Shown piece after piece: positions 24,900 through 33,611 of a stretch of DNA of 51,803 bases; the stretch's first letter is position 1, and each line of letters starts with the position of its first letter. The notes under the pieces are model-generated. The model was not told where the DNA came from and ran no database searches. It saw only the letters and a program-made list of their open reading frames with translations. The translations under genes were made by a program, and so were the position numbers. Source of the stretch: an uncultured Myxococcales bacterium. GTDB taxonomy: Bacteria > Myxococcota_A > Polyangia > Fen-1088. Where the stretch lies: the NCBI GenBank assembly GCA_937889515.1, contig CALAOV010000313.1, positions 1 through 51,803 of the forward strand, read 5' to 3'.

Positions 24900-26282
24900 C
24901 TACGGGTGCGGGCGGTCGGTCGCGGCCGGATCCGGGTCGCGGGCGGTCAATCGCAGCCGGACCCCCTGCCGCGGGCGCAGGGTCACGCTCGGCAGCAGGG
25001 CGAGCACCGTCTCCGGGGTGGCCTCGAAACGAAACCGCTGGATCGCGACGGCCAGGACCAGCTTCGCCTCCATCATCGCGAAGCGGTTGCCGATGCAGAC
25101 CCGCGGGCCGCCTCCAAAAGGAAAGTAGGCGAACCGTGGCAAACGGTGCGCGAGGTCGCCGTCCCAGCGTTCTGGTTTGAAGGCCTCCGGATCGTCGAAG
25201 TTTTTCGGATCGCGGTGCAGCACCCAGGGCGAGATCACGAACTCGGCGCCTTTGGGGAAGCGGTAGGGGCCGATCTCGACCTCGGTCAGCGCCTGGCGGG
25301 CCATCACCCACGCCGGCGGATAGAGACGCATCGCCTCGAGCACGACGGCGTCCGTGTATTTGAGACTCTCCAGATCGGCGAGGCCGGGTGTTCGCCCGCC
25401 CAGAACCCGGTGGAGCTCGTCGGCGAGACGGGCCTGGCATTCCGGATGGGTCGCCAGCAGATACAGCGAATAGGTCAGCGCCAGCGCCGTGGTCTCGTGC
25501 CCGGCCAGGAACAGGGTCACCGCCTCGTCGCGCACCTGGGCGGCGGTCATGGTGCTTCCGTCTTCGTCGCGCGCGCGGATCAGCAGCGAGAGCAGGTCGT
25601 CTTGCCCCGCGTCGCTCTGGCTCTGCCTGCGCGCCTCGATGATGCCGAGGATCACCCGGTCGACCTTGCGCGCGGAGGCCCGCAACCGCCGGTTCGCCGT
25701 GGTCGGTACCCAGGCCGGCGGCTGGAAACGCGCCGCCAGCCCCAGGATGCGCCCGAACTCTTCCATCAGGTCCGAGATGATTCGTCCCATGTGGCCGGCA
25801 TCGGCGGAGACGTCGCTGCCGAACAGCGCCTCGGCCACGATGTTCAGGGTCACGGCCATCATGTCCTCGTGCACGTTGCGCACCTGTCCGGGCTGCCAGG
25901 CGGCCGCGGCCCGCTCGATCGCGCCGACCATCACGGCGGCGTACGACTGCAGCTGGCGGTGGTGAAACGCGGGCTGCAGCAACCGACGCTGTCGTCGCCA
26001 GGAGTCGCCTTCATTGACCAGCAGACCGTTCCCCACGACGCGCGAGAGCAACCGGCTGGTTCGATCTTTCCGGAAGACCTCGGCCTTCTTGACCAGGATC
26101 TCCTCGATGCACGCCGGGTCGGCGACGAAGTAGAGCTGCAGCGGCAACCGCGTGCGCACGAAGTCCCCGTACTCGCGGTGGATGAACGTCAGCCCCTCGA
26201 CCAGGTTCGAGCCGAGTCCCCGGCGCACCCGCCAGAAATCTCGCCACGGCGGCCGGGCCGGGCGCCGCGGGCGTTGGGACAT
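24900..26282 (-). CDS. Cytochrome P450
   Basis: The protein has 460 residues, a full-length soluble P450. The I-helix reads LFLAGHETTALAL, the K-helix EAMRLYPP contains ExxR, the meander region includes PERWDGD, and the heme loop FGGGPRVCIGNRF supplies the axial Cys (about 396). Overall it resembles the class that includes CYP102-like and CYP4-like bacterial fatty-acid hydroxylases, but the substrate cannot be assigned. No ferredoxin or reductase gene is adjacent, so electrons must come from elsewhere. It lies between the CheY-like gene and the SDR gene on the same strand. Confidence 0.93.
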   Translation of the reverse strand: MSQRPRRPARPPWRDFWRVRRGLGSNLVEGLTFIHREYGDFVRTRLPLQLYFVADPACIEEILVKKAEVFRKDRTSRLLSRVVGNGLLVNEGDSWRRQRRLLQPAFHHRQLQSYAAVMVGAIERAAAAWQPGQVRNVHEDMMAVTLNIVAEALFGSDVSADAGHMGRIISDLMEEFGRILGLAARFQPPAWVPTTANRRLRASARKVDRVILGIIEARRQSQSDAGQDDLLSLLIRARDEDGSTMTAAQVRDEAVTLFLAGHETTALALTYSLYLLATHPECQARLADELHRVLGGRTPGLADLESLKYTDAVVLEAMRLYPPAWVMARQALTEVEIGPYRFPKGAEFVISPWVLHRDPKNFDDPEAFKPERWDGDLAHRLPRFAYFPFGGGPRVCIGNRFAMMEAKLVLAVAIQRFRFEATPETVLALLPSVTLRPRQGVRLRLTARDPDPAATDRPHP

Positions 26283-26305
26283 GTCCAGAGCTTACGCGAT
26301 GCGGG

Positions 26306-26701
26306 TCAGGCTGCCCTTGGTCGCAATCGCCGTACGGTGTCGAGCAAGGTCTCGACCCGAAACGGCTTGCGCAGAAAGGCGGCGGCGCCCGTCGGTTTGT
26401 CCTGTGAGACAGCCGTCAGGATCACCACCGGGATCTTCGCGAGCAGGGTATCGCGTTGAATGATCGTCAGCACCTGCCAGCCGGTCACGAAGGGCATCAT
26501 CAAATCGAGGATGACGATGTCTGGCGGCAGCACCGAATCGGCGAACAAGAGCTCCAGCGCCTGTCTTCCTGTTCTGGCTGGAAGGACCTCGCAACCCATC
26601 GTTGTTTCCAACAGGTCCTGAATCATGTCCCGCACATCCAGATCGTCTTCGGCCAGAAGGATCCTGCTCGAGGGCTGGTGTGCCTGCCCGATCGTGAACA
26701 T
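26306..26701 (-). CDS. Stand-alone response regulator receiver (CheY-like)
   Basis: The protein has 131 residues, a single receiver domain with no output domain. The acidic pair is in LLAEDDLDV, the phosphorylated Asp in VILDLMMP, the Thr in ILTAV and the Lys in LRKPF. Stand-alone receivers pass phosphate between kinases and phosphotransferases or act by binding a partner. No histidine kinase is nearby. It ends 23 bases before the P450 start on the same strand, and a palindrome lies upstream of it. Confidence 0.9.
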   Translation of the reverse strand: MFTIGQAHQPSSRILLAEDDLDVRDMIQDLLETTMGCEVLPARTGRQALELLFADSVLPPDIVILDLMMPFVTGWQVLTIIQRDTLLAKIPVVILTAVSQDKPTGAAAFLRKPFRVETLLDTVRRLRPRAA

Positions 26702-26813
26702 AGGTTTCCCCTCGTTCGGTGCTGTTTGAGTCGGTCGCCGGTCTGGTTTCTAGTGGGGAACAAACTTACCTTCAAACCCCGTACCAGCCGGGCCTACCGC
26801 GTCTAGAAAGGAA

Positions 26814-26827
26814 ATCCGAATTCGGAT
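26814..26827. promoter_or_regulatory. Perfect 14-bp palindrome upstream of the response regulator gene
   Basis: atccgaattcggat is self-complementary; its flanks (ggaa on the left, gttcc on the right) extend the dyad imperfectly. It lies in the 247-base gap 26702-26948 between two minus-strand genes, 113 bases before the receiver start. This is a candidate binding site for a dimeric regulator. No gene is supported in the rest of the gap. Confidence 0.35.
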
Positions 26828-26948
26828 GTTCCGACGTGGTGACGGGCAGGGAGGGATTTGTTACCGCAGAACGCGACGCAGGTGGCGCCTCATTCCCGAG
26901 CGATGCGTGAGCGCATGCTCGAGGTTGGCGCAAGCTCGTCGGGTTCGG

Positions 26949-27626
26949 CTACGGCGCGATCTGGACGTCGACCAGGCAGACGTCGAAGGGCAGGGCGGTC
27001 TGCAGGCCCGGCACCAGGATCGCGGCCTGCTGGATGGGCGTCCCCGGCGTCAATGGCGTCTGCGGCGTGCCGCCCGTGTAGCAGTTGGTCACGAAGGAGC
27101 CCCAGGCGACCGCCTGTCCGCTCACGAGTGGCACGCACCAGCGATCGGCGCCCGAGTGCGGATCGGTCCCCTGAAGCTGCAGCCGTAGCGCCGTGTCGAG
27201 CGGACTACTCACGGTGACGGTGAGGGTGCCGGTCGACGGGACGGGCCAGGTGTCCATCGTGCCGCCGTCCATCCCCTGGTTGACGTTCCATCCGAGCATC
27301 GCGAAGCCGGTGTAGTCGGCTCGGCCGGTGACGGTGCCGTGCATGCAGAAGGTGTTGCCCGTGAACGGGGGCGTGCAGCCGTTGGTGCAATCGGGCGTTA
27401 TCGTCGCGGCCCCGGGATCGGTCGCCGTGAACCCGAACCCCATCCAGGGCGGCGCCGTGAGGTAGCCGTCGGTCACGACCTGGCTGGGCGTTGCATTGAC
27501 CTCGCCCGCGGCATCGGCGGCCGCATCCCCGGAATTTCCGGGACCTGTCTTGCCGCCTCCGCAGGCCGACAGGAGGGACATCCCAGCCAGCACCGTGGCC
27601 GCGCCGTAGAAGCGCCCGAGTTTCAT
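26949..27626 (-). CDS. Lipoprotein with a jelly-roll-like domain, unknown function
   Basis: About 225 residues. The signal peptide ends in LLSAC, with an Asp/Ala-rich spacer after the Cys. The rest is rich in beta-strand, Gly, Thr and Trp, with paired Cys (CTNGCTPPF, FCMHG, RWCVPL, TNCYTG), resembling carbohydrate-binding jelly rolls of secreted myxobacterial proteins. No specific family is recognised. ATG at 27626 follows GAGAGG; the open frame continues to 27686 but the signal peptide fixes the start. It diverges from the GH30 gene across 128 bases, which suggests shared regulation with that hydrolase. Confidence 0.7.
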   Translation of the reverse strand: MKLGRFYGAATVLAGMSLLSACGGGKTGPGNSGDAAADAAGEVNATPSQVVTDGYLTAPPWMGFGFTATDPGAATITPDCTNGCTPPFTGNTFCMHGTVTGRADYTGFAMLGWNVNQGMDGGTMDTWPVPSTGTLTVTVSSPLDTALRLQLQGTDPHSGADRWCVPLVSGQAVAWGSFVTNCYTGGTPQTPLTPGTPIQQAAILVPGLQTALPFDVCLVDVQIAP

Positions 27627-27754
27627 GGTCGAACCTCTCATGACCGCTATGGAGCCACAGGGGTCGCCCCCCTGTCCAGGCGTCACCGATTCCCGCGTGT
27701 GGGGGGAGCGGCGCGGCCGCGATCAATTTCGGTCCCGCCGGGAATCTTGGTGTG

Positions 27755-29935
27755 ATGACGACAGCACGGGTATGGTTTTTTTGGCTTGGTCTGGTGTTCC
27801 TCGCCGCCGCGTGCTCGAAGCCGGGCTCGGGCGGACCGTCCGGCGCGGGCGGCACGATCGGCGTGGCGGGGACGAGTGGAAGCAGCTGCTTTGCCGGGCA
27901 GACCGCCTGCGGCACGGACTGCGTGGACACCACGTCGGACCCGATGAACTGCGCCGGTTGCGGCATCCCCTGTGGGGCGGGACAGATCTGCCAGAACAGC
28001 CAGTGCAAGTGCCAGTCCGGGATACTCTGCAACGGCTCCTGCGTCACGTCCGACGCGACCCACTGCGGCGACTGCGCGACGACGTGCACGGGGGCGACGC
28101 CAGTCTGCAGCAACAACGTCTGCAGCACGGACTGCATGGGACAGACCTTGTGCGGCACCGCGTGCGTGGTCACGAACGTCGACGTGCTCAACTGCGGCGG
28201 CTGCGGCATGACCTGCGCCTCGGGCCAGGTCTGTAACAACGGCATCTGCGGCTGCGCGGCCGGACAGATGATGTGCGGAGCGAGTTGCGCGGACACGACC
28301 GCCAGCAACGCGAGCTGCGGCAGCTGCGGGCACGCCTGCGGGTCGACGCAACACTGCGCGAGCAGCGTCTGCGTCGACAACGCGACGACCGGCGCCGCGG
28401 GAACGACCGGAAGCGCCGGCACCAGCGGCGCCGGCGGCACGACCGGCAACGCCGGAACGAGCGGCGCCGCTGGAACGACGGGGGCCGCCGGCAAGGGCGG
28501 GACGACGGGAGCCGCTGGCACGACCGGGGCCGCCGGCTCGACGGCCGTCCAGTCCACCTTGGTGACGTCCGCCGCGGGTGCCTTCTGGAAGACGGGGACG
28601 CTCACGACCGTGACCAGCGGGCCCGCCACCGTGACCGTCACCGACAGCTCGACGGCCCAGACCTGGGAGGGGTTTGGCGGAGCCTTCAACGAGCTGGGCT
28701 GGAGCTACCTGTCGATGCTCAGCCAGAGCGACCGGGACACCGCCCTCCATCTCCTCTACGGCTCCGACGGAGCGCACTTCAACATCGGCCGGGTCCCCAT
28801 CGGGGCAAATGATTACGCGATCAGCCGCTACACCGACGACGAGGTCGGCAGCGGCAGCACCGACTACAACATGACCAGCTTCTCGCTCACGGAAGACGCG
28901 AAGTATCTCATCCCGTACATCAAGGCGGCGCAGGCGGTCAACGGCAGCATCCGCTTCTGGGGCAGCCCCTGGACGCCGCCCACCTGGATGAAGACGAGCA
29001 GCGGCACGGTCAACGGAACGGCGTGCACCTACAGCGGCACGGCCTTCGACAGCGGCTGCATGATGGATAACGCCCAGGTCCTGACGGCGTACGGCCAGTA
29101 CTTCGTCAAATGGGTGCAGGGATATGCGGCGCAGGGAATCACCATCGAATCGGTCGCTCCGCAGAACGAGCCGAACTACTTCGACAACTACCCGTCCTGC
29201 GGCTGGGCGTCGCCGCTCTTCACGAAGTTCGTCGGCCAGTATCTCGGCCCAGCCTTCACGGGCGCGAACCTGACGACCAAGATCATGCTCGGCACCATGT
29301 CCAACGCCGACAGCGGCACCGACCCCGGGATCGTCAGCGCCGTGCTCGCCGACGCCACCGCCAAGAGCTACATCAAGGTCTTCGGCTACCAGTGGAACAT
29401 GGAGCCCAACGTCGCCGCCGCGAAGTCCAACAATTTGCCCATCTGGCAGACGGAGCACAAATGCGGCAACTACCCCTGGAACCCGGCGGGCTTTCCCGCC
29501 TTCAACGCCAACACGGCTCCCAATGATTACGCCTACGGCGTCGAGAGCTGGGGCTACATCCGCGACTGGGTCAAAGCCGGGGTGACCGCCTACAACGCCT
29601 GGAACACGGTGCTCGACACGGCGGGCAAGAACATCGACTCCGTGCGGCCCTGGCCCCAGAACGCGCTCCTGACGGTGAACACCTCGACCAAGGCCCTCAC
29701 GATCACGCCGGCCTACTACGCCTTCCGTCACTGCTCCCAGTTCGTCGTCCAAGGGGCCAAGGTCGTCGCCACGAGCGGCGGCGACGCGCTGGCCTTCAAG
29801 AATCCGGACGGTAGCATCGTCACGGTGATGTACAACTCCGGCGCCGCGACGACCTACACCCTCGCGGTGGGCGGCAAGAAGCTGCAATTCGCCATGCCCG
29901 CCAACGGATGGGCGACCGTCGACTATGTGCCGTAA
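27755..29935 (+). CDS. GH30 glycoside hydrolase lipoprotein with Cys-rich repeats
   Basis: About 726 residues. The lipobox is LAAAC. Residues about 45-210 hold five or so repeats of about 35 residues with the pattern C-G-x-x-C-V-x-T...C-G-x-C (six Cys each), then a Gly/Thr/Ala linker (about 213-265). The GH30 barrel follows: WEGFGGAFNELGW, SPWTPPTWMK, VAPQNEPNY (acid/base Glu) and IWQTEHKCG (nucleophile Glu), ending with a beta-sandwich. GH30 members cut beta-1,6-glucan, beta-1,6-galactan or glucuronoxylan; the subfamily cannot be set by eye. Given GH53 and GH54 neighbours, beta-1,6-galactan of arabinogalactan is attractive but unproven. Confidence 0.88.
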   Translation: MTTARVWFFWLGLVFLAAACSKPGSGGPSGAGGTIGVAGTSGSSCFAGQTACGTDCVDTTSDPMNCAGCGIPCGAGQICQNSQCKCQSGILCNGSCVTSDATHCGDCATTCTGATPVCSNNVCSTDCMGQTLCGTACVVTNVDVLNCGGCGMTCASGQVCNNGICGCAAGQMMCGASCADTTASNASCGSCGHACGSTQHCASSVCVDNATTGAAGTTGSAGTSGAGGTTGNAGTSGAAGTTGAAGKGGTTGAAGTTGAAGSTAVQSTLVTSAAGAFWKTGTLTTVTSGPATVTVTDSSTAQTWEGFGGAFNELGWSYLSMLSQSDRDTALHLLYGSDGAHFNIGRVPIGANDYAISRYTDDEVGSGSTDYNMTSFSLTEDAKYLIPYIKAAQAVNGSIRFWGSPWTPPTWMKTSSGTVNGTACTYSGTAFDSGCMMDNAQVLTAYGQYFVKWVQGYAAQGITIESVAPQNEPNYFDNYPSCGWASPLFTKFVGQYLGPAFTGANLTTKIMLGTMSNADSGTDPGIVSAVLADATAKSYIKVFGYQWNMEPNVAAAKSNNLPIWQTEHKCGNYPWNPAGFPAFNANTAPNDYAYGVESWGYIRDWVKAGVTAYNAWNTVLDTAGKNIDSVRPWPQNALLTVNTSTKALTITPAYYAFRHCSQFVVQGAKVVATSGGDALAFKNPDGSIVTVMYNSGAATTYTLAVGGKKLQFAMPANGWATVDYVP

Positions 29936-30013
29936 TGACGGCGCGTCGGCGGATTACGCGCCCGACGCGATGGTGCGCAGCTCTCCGGCCAGCGCGCGCA
30001 TCGAGCACGGGGG

Positions 30014-30769
30014 TCAGATCGTGAGCTGGTATGCCAAGTAGCCTTGCCCCCGAGCGTCGCCTCCGAATGCCGGTCCCGCGGATGCCAGCAGGTGGTGTCT
30101 GGCGCTGAAGTCCACCACGAGCCCCAAGTTCACTTGCAGCTCCACCGGATTGCCATTGAACGGGAACGTGAAGAAGGTCTCCGCGCCGAGAGTGACCTTG
30201 CCCAGCAATTGGCGCTGAAGGAGCCAGCCGGCGACGATGTCGTCATCTCCGGACGCGAGGTGCAAACCCCCGCCTCCGTAGGTCATCCACGGCCCGAAGC
30301 TCTTTTGGATCCAGATGGGCAACAAGACCTGCGTCGTCCCCGCTCCCAGGCCGTGTTCCGCCGAGCCCGTCGGCAGGAGCACGAGCGGGAAGGTTCCGAT
30401 CTGCGGACGCCACTCTCCTTCCTCGACGAAACGGTACTTGGCTCCGAGCTCGATGTCGCCGAGTCCGTACTGGACCGGCTGGCCACTTTGCCACGCGAGG
30501 GTGGCGGGCACGATGGCATGTAGCTGCAGCTCCGGGAGAGCGCCGTAGTTGACCTCGACGTGGGGCAAAGTGCCGGACGCCGAGTGGTTCGCCACCGACC
30601 ACTGCGACGCCAAGTAGACCTCCCAGTGCTTGAGATCGACCGGCTGGGGATCGTCGGTCAGGAACGGAGGACCAGCCCACACGGTGCGGCCGGCGAACAC
30701 CACGGCGAGCCACAGCGCCGCCCCGAGAAAGGCGCGCCGGCTCACCTTTCGCAATCCTGCCGCAACCAT
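30014..30769 (-). CDS. Outer-membrane protein of the 'MetA-pathway of phenol degradation' type
   Basis: About 251 residues. The N-terminus reads RKVSRRAFLGAALW, matching the twin-arginine pattern S-R-R-x-F-L-G, and ends in WAGPPF after the cleavage region. The mature part is a series of beta-strands (PPFLTDDPQPVDLKHWEVYL, LGDIELGAKYRF, GWMTYGGGG-like segments) as in PF13557 outer-membrane proteins, which are often annotated as transporters. ATG at 30769 places the Tat motif at the N-terminus; an upstream GTG at 30799 would overlap a hairpin. It stands alone. Whether it is really Tat-exported is uncertain, since barrels normally use Sec. Confidence 0.7.
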   Translation of the reverse strand: MVAAGLRKVSRRAFLGAALWLAVVFAGRTVWAGPPFLTDDPQPVDLKHWEVYLASQWSVANHSASGTLPHVEVNYGALPELQLHAIVPATLAWQSGQPVQYGLGDIELGAKYRFVEEGEWRPQIGTFPLVLLPTGSAEHGLGAGTTQVLLPIWIQKSFGPWMTYGGGGLHLASGDDDIVAGWLLQRQLLGKVTLGAETFFTFPFNGNPVELQVNLGLVVDFSARHHLLASAGPAFGGDARGQGYLAYQLTI

Positions 30770-30789
30770 CCCGATATTCTTCGGCAGAC

Positions 30790-30804
30790 CGGGCGTCACG
30801 CCCG
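30790..30804 (+). terminator. GC-rich hairpin followed by T-rich sequence
   Basis: cgggcg-tca-cgcccg is a perfect 6-bp stem with a 3-base loop, followed on the plus strand by ctctattttct. It has the form of an intrinsic terminator for plus-strand transcription, yet no plus-strand gene ends here. It also lies in the leader of the minus-strand outer-membrane protein gene, where it could act as a 5' hairpin. Confidence 0.35.
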
Positions 30805-30806
30805 CT

Positions 30807-31045
30807 CTATTTTCTCGGGTTCGTCCTTCTCGGGTTTGTCTTTCTCGGGTTCGTCTTGGCCGTGCGCTGCGCAGAGCCGGTCAGCAGCGCCGTCAGCGTC
30901 GAGGGCACGACGGCGGTCAGCTTTTCGGGCGAGGTCGCGAACGCGCGGTGCGCGCGGGCGAGCGGTCCGTCCAGCAGCAGCGACGCCAACCCGTGCACGG
31001 CGGCCCAGCAGGTGAGGACCAGGGGCTGGGGATCGCCCGCCGGGG
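30807..31045 (-). pseudogene. TetR-family regulator, C-terminal remnant
   Basis: The minus-strand frame reads CWAAVHGLASLLLDGP and onward to a helix ending LTALLTG. This is the ligand-domain ending typical of TetR-family repressors. The DNA-binding N-terminus is absent: homology stops near 31045, where a plus-strand fragment begins. The tail carries three copies of T-N-P-R-K/R, encoded by three 15-bp direct repeats (30812-30856), so the 3' end has also been altered. No complete TetR gene is nearby. The family call rests on one well-conserved segment. Confidence 0.55.
30812..30856. repeat. Three 15-bp tandem repeats
   Basis: ttctcgggttcgtcc, ttctcgggtttgtct and ttctcgggttcgtct follow each other without spacing, differing at one or two positions. 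They encode the Thr-Asn-Pro-Arg-Lys repeats at the end of the TetR remnant. A slippage expansion is likely. Confidence 0.8.
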
Positions 31046-31222
31046 CTAACCCGCGAGATCTATTCGCAGACCAACCCGTTCCGCTTCATCGTCTACTCGG
31101 AGTTGGCAGGCCGGGGGCTCGATCCCGTTGCCCTCCCCGCCGCGCCCGCCACCGGGGCGCCGGCCGCCGACTCCGTGGCAGAAGGTATCGTGAAGCCCCG
31201 AATTGGCGTGCGGGCACGGTAG
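31046..31222 (+). pseudogene. Unidentified C-terminal gene fragment
   Basis: A plus-strand frame without a plausible start reads LTREIYSQTNPFRFIVYSEL and then an Ala/Pro-rich tail to TAG at 31220. The first 30 residues have real protein character (aromatic and charged residues balanced, codon third positions GC-rich), but no family is recognised. It abuts the TetR remnant back to back. It is reported because it completes the two-sided break at 31045. It could also be a chance open frame. Confidence 0.3.
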
Positions 31223-31252
31223 GGAGCGGTCGCGTGGCCTGGCCGCGGATCG

Positions 31253-32146
31253 TCAGGGCTCGAGGTCCGAGCGAGGCGGGCCTACGGATGCCGTTTTCGC
31301 GAAGGCAATCAGGCGTGCCGCGAGCCGGGTCGGATCGTCGAAATGCGGGGAGTGCCCGAAGCCCTCGGGCTCCTCGATGACGGCGTGCTCGGGTAGGTGA
31401 CGCCGAAAGTAGGCCAGCGAGCTCGCGGGGAGGAGGCGTTCGGATTGGCCCCAGAGAAGCAAGATCGGCATCGCCAGCGCGCCCAAGCTGTCCGGCGTGG
31501 GCAGGTCATCCAGGGTTGCCGCGCCCATGACGTCGCGGACCGCAGCTCCCTTCATGATGTCGCGAAGTCCGGGGGCGAGCGCCGCCATGTACCACGGCGT
31601 GCGGTGGTAGAGACGGGCGAGCAGCTGGCGGGCCTCGGCGGCCGAATCGATCTTGAACACGTCTCGCAGGTCTTCCCACTCGCGGGGTGTCGTCCGAGCA
31701 CCTGCGGGCGAGACCAGGGCGAGGGCCACCAGACGTTCGGGCCGCTCCAGCGCATACCTCAACGCCAGCGCGCCGCCCAGAGAGCTCCCCACCAGCACCA
31801 TCCGTTCGCCGACCACGGCGTCGAGCAATTCGGACACCGCGCCAAACAGCCGTTCCGGGGTCAGACGTCCGGACCAGGTCCCGCTGAACCCGTGCCCGGG
31901 CAAGTCTGGCGCTACCAGACGACCCGCCTGCGGGAGCATGCGGATGAGCAGCGGTCCGAAAGCGGTCGCCGCCGATCCCAGGCCGTGCAACATGACAATC
32001 GTCGGGAGGTGGCCGGCCCCCCGCGCATCGTAGGCGTGCAGCGTCCCCGCCGCCGTGCGCACGCTGAGGCTCCGGAAGCCGTGGCGGTTCAGCAGGAACC
32101 GCGCGCCACGCCCGACTGCGGTGAGCAACCCTACCTTTCTAGCCAT
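31253..32146 (-). CDS. Alpha/beta-fold hydrolase
   Basis: The protein has 297 residues. The fold is clear: VMLHGLGSAATAF (oxyanion His-Gly), PDLPGHGFS, the nucleophile elbow LVGSSLGG (Ser about 118), the acid region LLLWGQSERLLP, and GFGHSPHFDD with the catalytic His. It resembles esterases and lipases of the MhpC/BioH kind. It starts 15 bases after the WS/DGAT gene on the same strand, so the pair probably acts on neutral lipids or wax esters, making and hydrolysing ester bonds. The substrate is inferred from context only. Confidence 0.88.
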   Translation of the reverse strand: MARKVGLLTAVGRGARFLLNRHGFRSLSVRTAAGTLHAYDARGAGHLPTIVMLHGLGSAATAFGPLLIRMLPQAGRLVAPDLPGHGFSGTWSGRLTPERLFGAVSELLDAVVGERMVLVGSSLGGALALRYALERPERLVALALVSPAGARTTPREWEDLRDVFKIDSAAEARQLLARLYHRTPWYMAALAPGLRDIMKGAAVRDVMGAATLDDLPTPDSLGALAMPILLLWGQSERLLPASSLAYFRRHLPEHAVIEEPEGFGHSPHFDDPTRLAARLIAFAKTASVGPPRSDLEP

Positions 32147-32160
32147 GCCCGCCCATGAGC

Positions 32161-33456
32161 CTATCCACCGCTCGCCGTCGGGTCACGGCCGAGCTCGTCG
32201 AGGGCCGTTTGGAATTCCGCCACCAGCTCATTGGGACGGTCGATCACGGCGGCGTCTGCGAGCAATCCCAACCGCAGCATTCCGGCGTAGCCGAAACAGG
32301 TCAGGCTGAGCCCGATGCTGGCCGGCGCCGGTGCCCAGATGACGATGCCTCCGAGCGGCTGTCGCGCGATGTGTAGCGGCATCGGGGGCCCGGCCAAACT
32401 GCTCACGACCAGGCTCGCCCTCCGCGCGCCCCACCGCACCGCCCAATGTTCGATGGCCGGGGCGACGCCGCCGACGAGGCCGATGAGGCCACTGGCGATC
32501 CGGGACGGACCGCCGGATCGGAGCAGCGCCATGTCGCGCGCGATGGCCTCGAGGCGCGCCTGCGGATCGGCTAGGGCGACTGGAAGGCGCACGAAGACCG
32601 AGGCGTAGTGATTGCCAAGCGCATCGGCCGCGGCTTCCGAAGGCCCCGCGACCGGGAGCAACGCGCGGACGGACCGCGGGATCTGCCCGTGCTGTCGCTC
32701 GTACCGATTGAGAGCTCCGGCCACAGCGGCCAGCAGAACGTCGGAAAGGTGATGGCCGCGCGCCCGCGCGATCGACTTGATGGAGTCGAGCGGAATCGGC
32801 TCCGACCAGGCGGTCTGCTTGCGGCCATCGAGGGGGCGGCGCAGCAGGCCGGGCGGATCGCGCGGCGTGAGGAATCGAAATAGACCGCCGAGCTGGCCGA
32901 AGAAACGGCGCCAGGGGGCAGGTTTTGGGGAGGGGCGGTGCGGGAATCCGTCTTCGCCCGGGCCCGGGTCCGGGCTCTCGTCGGCAAGCTGCCCGAGCAG
33001 CGAGACCAGCGCGCGTCCGTCGGCGACGCAGTGGTGGATCCGCACCAGCAGCGCGGAACCAGTCGGGGCCCGATCGATGAGCTCGAAGGTCCAAGGGGAT
33101 CGACCGAGTGGCAACGGCGCATTGATTCGCTCGCTGGTCAGATCGACCAGGGCGGCGTCGTCCACGGGAGTGGGCGAGGTCAGCTGGCGGACATGCTCGC
33201 GCAAGTCGAAGCCGGAGTCGTCTCTCCAGGCTGGCCTGCCGAATGGATGCGCCGGCTCGACCACGTGCTGCCGGAAGCGCCGGTGCGAAACCAGCCGCTC
33301 GTGAACGAGATCTTGCAGCCCCCCCAGTGTCAGCCGCTGGTCGAACAGGAGCAGTGCGCCGATGACCATGGGGTTGTTCGGCGTGCCCATGTGCCAGCGG
33401 GCCGCATCGGCGCGCGACAGGCGCTCGGCTCTCGCTGAGGTCAATTCGGTGTTCAC
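32161..33456 (-). CDS. Wax ester synthase / diacylglycerol acyltransferase (WS/DGAT)
   Basis: About 431 residues. The condensing motif HHxxxDG is present as RIHHCVADGRAL (about 135), and the N-terminus has MGTPNNPMVIGALLLF as in actinobacterial and proteobacterial WS/DGAT. The C-terminal part retains the family's NHYASVFVRLP and LVVSSLAGPP segments. These enzymes join fatty acyl-CoA to fatty alcohols or diacylglycerol, making storage lipid at the membrane. GTG at 33456 was chosen because it directly precedes conserved sequence; the frame is open to 33528. It is the first gene of an apparent pair with the alpha/beta hydrolase. Confidence 0.88.
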   Translation of the reverse strand: MNTELTSARAERLSRADAARWHMGTPNNPMVIGALLLFDQRLTLGGLQDLVHERLVSHRRFRQHVVEPAHPFGRPAWRDDSGFDLREHVRQLTSPTPVDDAALVDLTSERINAPLPLGRSPWTFELIDRAPTGSALLVRIHHCVADGRALVSLLGQLADESPDPGPGEDGFPHRPSPKPAPWRRFFGQLGGLFRFLTPRDPPGLLRRPLDGRKQTAWSEPIPLDSIKSIARARGHHLSDVLLAAVAGALNRYERQHGQIPRSVRALLPVAGPSEAAADALGNHYASVFVRLPVALADPQARLEAIARDMALLRSGGPSRIASGLIGLVGGVAPAIEHWAVRWGARRASLVVSSLAGPPMPLHIARQPLGGIVIWAPAPASIGLSLTCFGYAGMLRLGLLADAAVIDRPNELVAEFQTALDELGRDPTASGG

Positions 33457-33611
33457 CGGGGTTCGCCCGAGACAATCATGAGCCACCACCCCCAAAGCGC
33501 CCGTTTCGGGAGAAAAGACTCGGCCCACCGCGTGACCTCACCGCCCGATTGCCGTCGTCTCTCTGACGAGCGATCCCAGGAGCGGTCGCCACAGGGTATA
33601 AGCTGCCGTCG

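Noticed and set aside
24850-25440. N-terminal extension of the SDR-like protein
   Set aside because: It runs opposite the P450 coding frame and has no domain. The Rossmann motif starts at the GTG at 24849.
27205-28689. A minus-strand Pro/Val-rich protein of nearly 500 residues
   Set aside because: It is the antisense of the Gly/Thr linker and Cys-rich repeats of the GH30 gene. Similar PVPPV frames occur opposite the other linkers.
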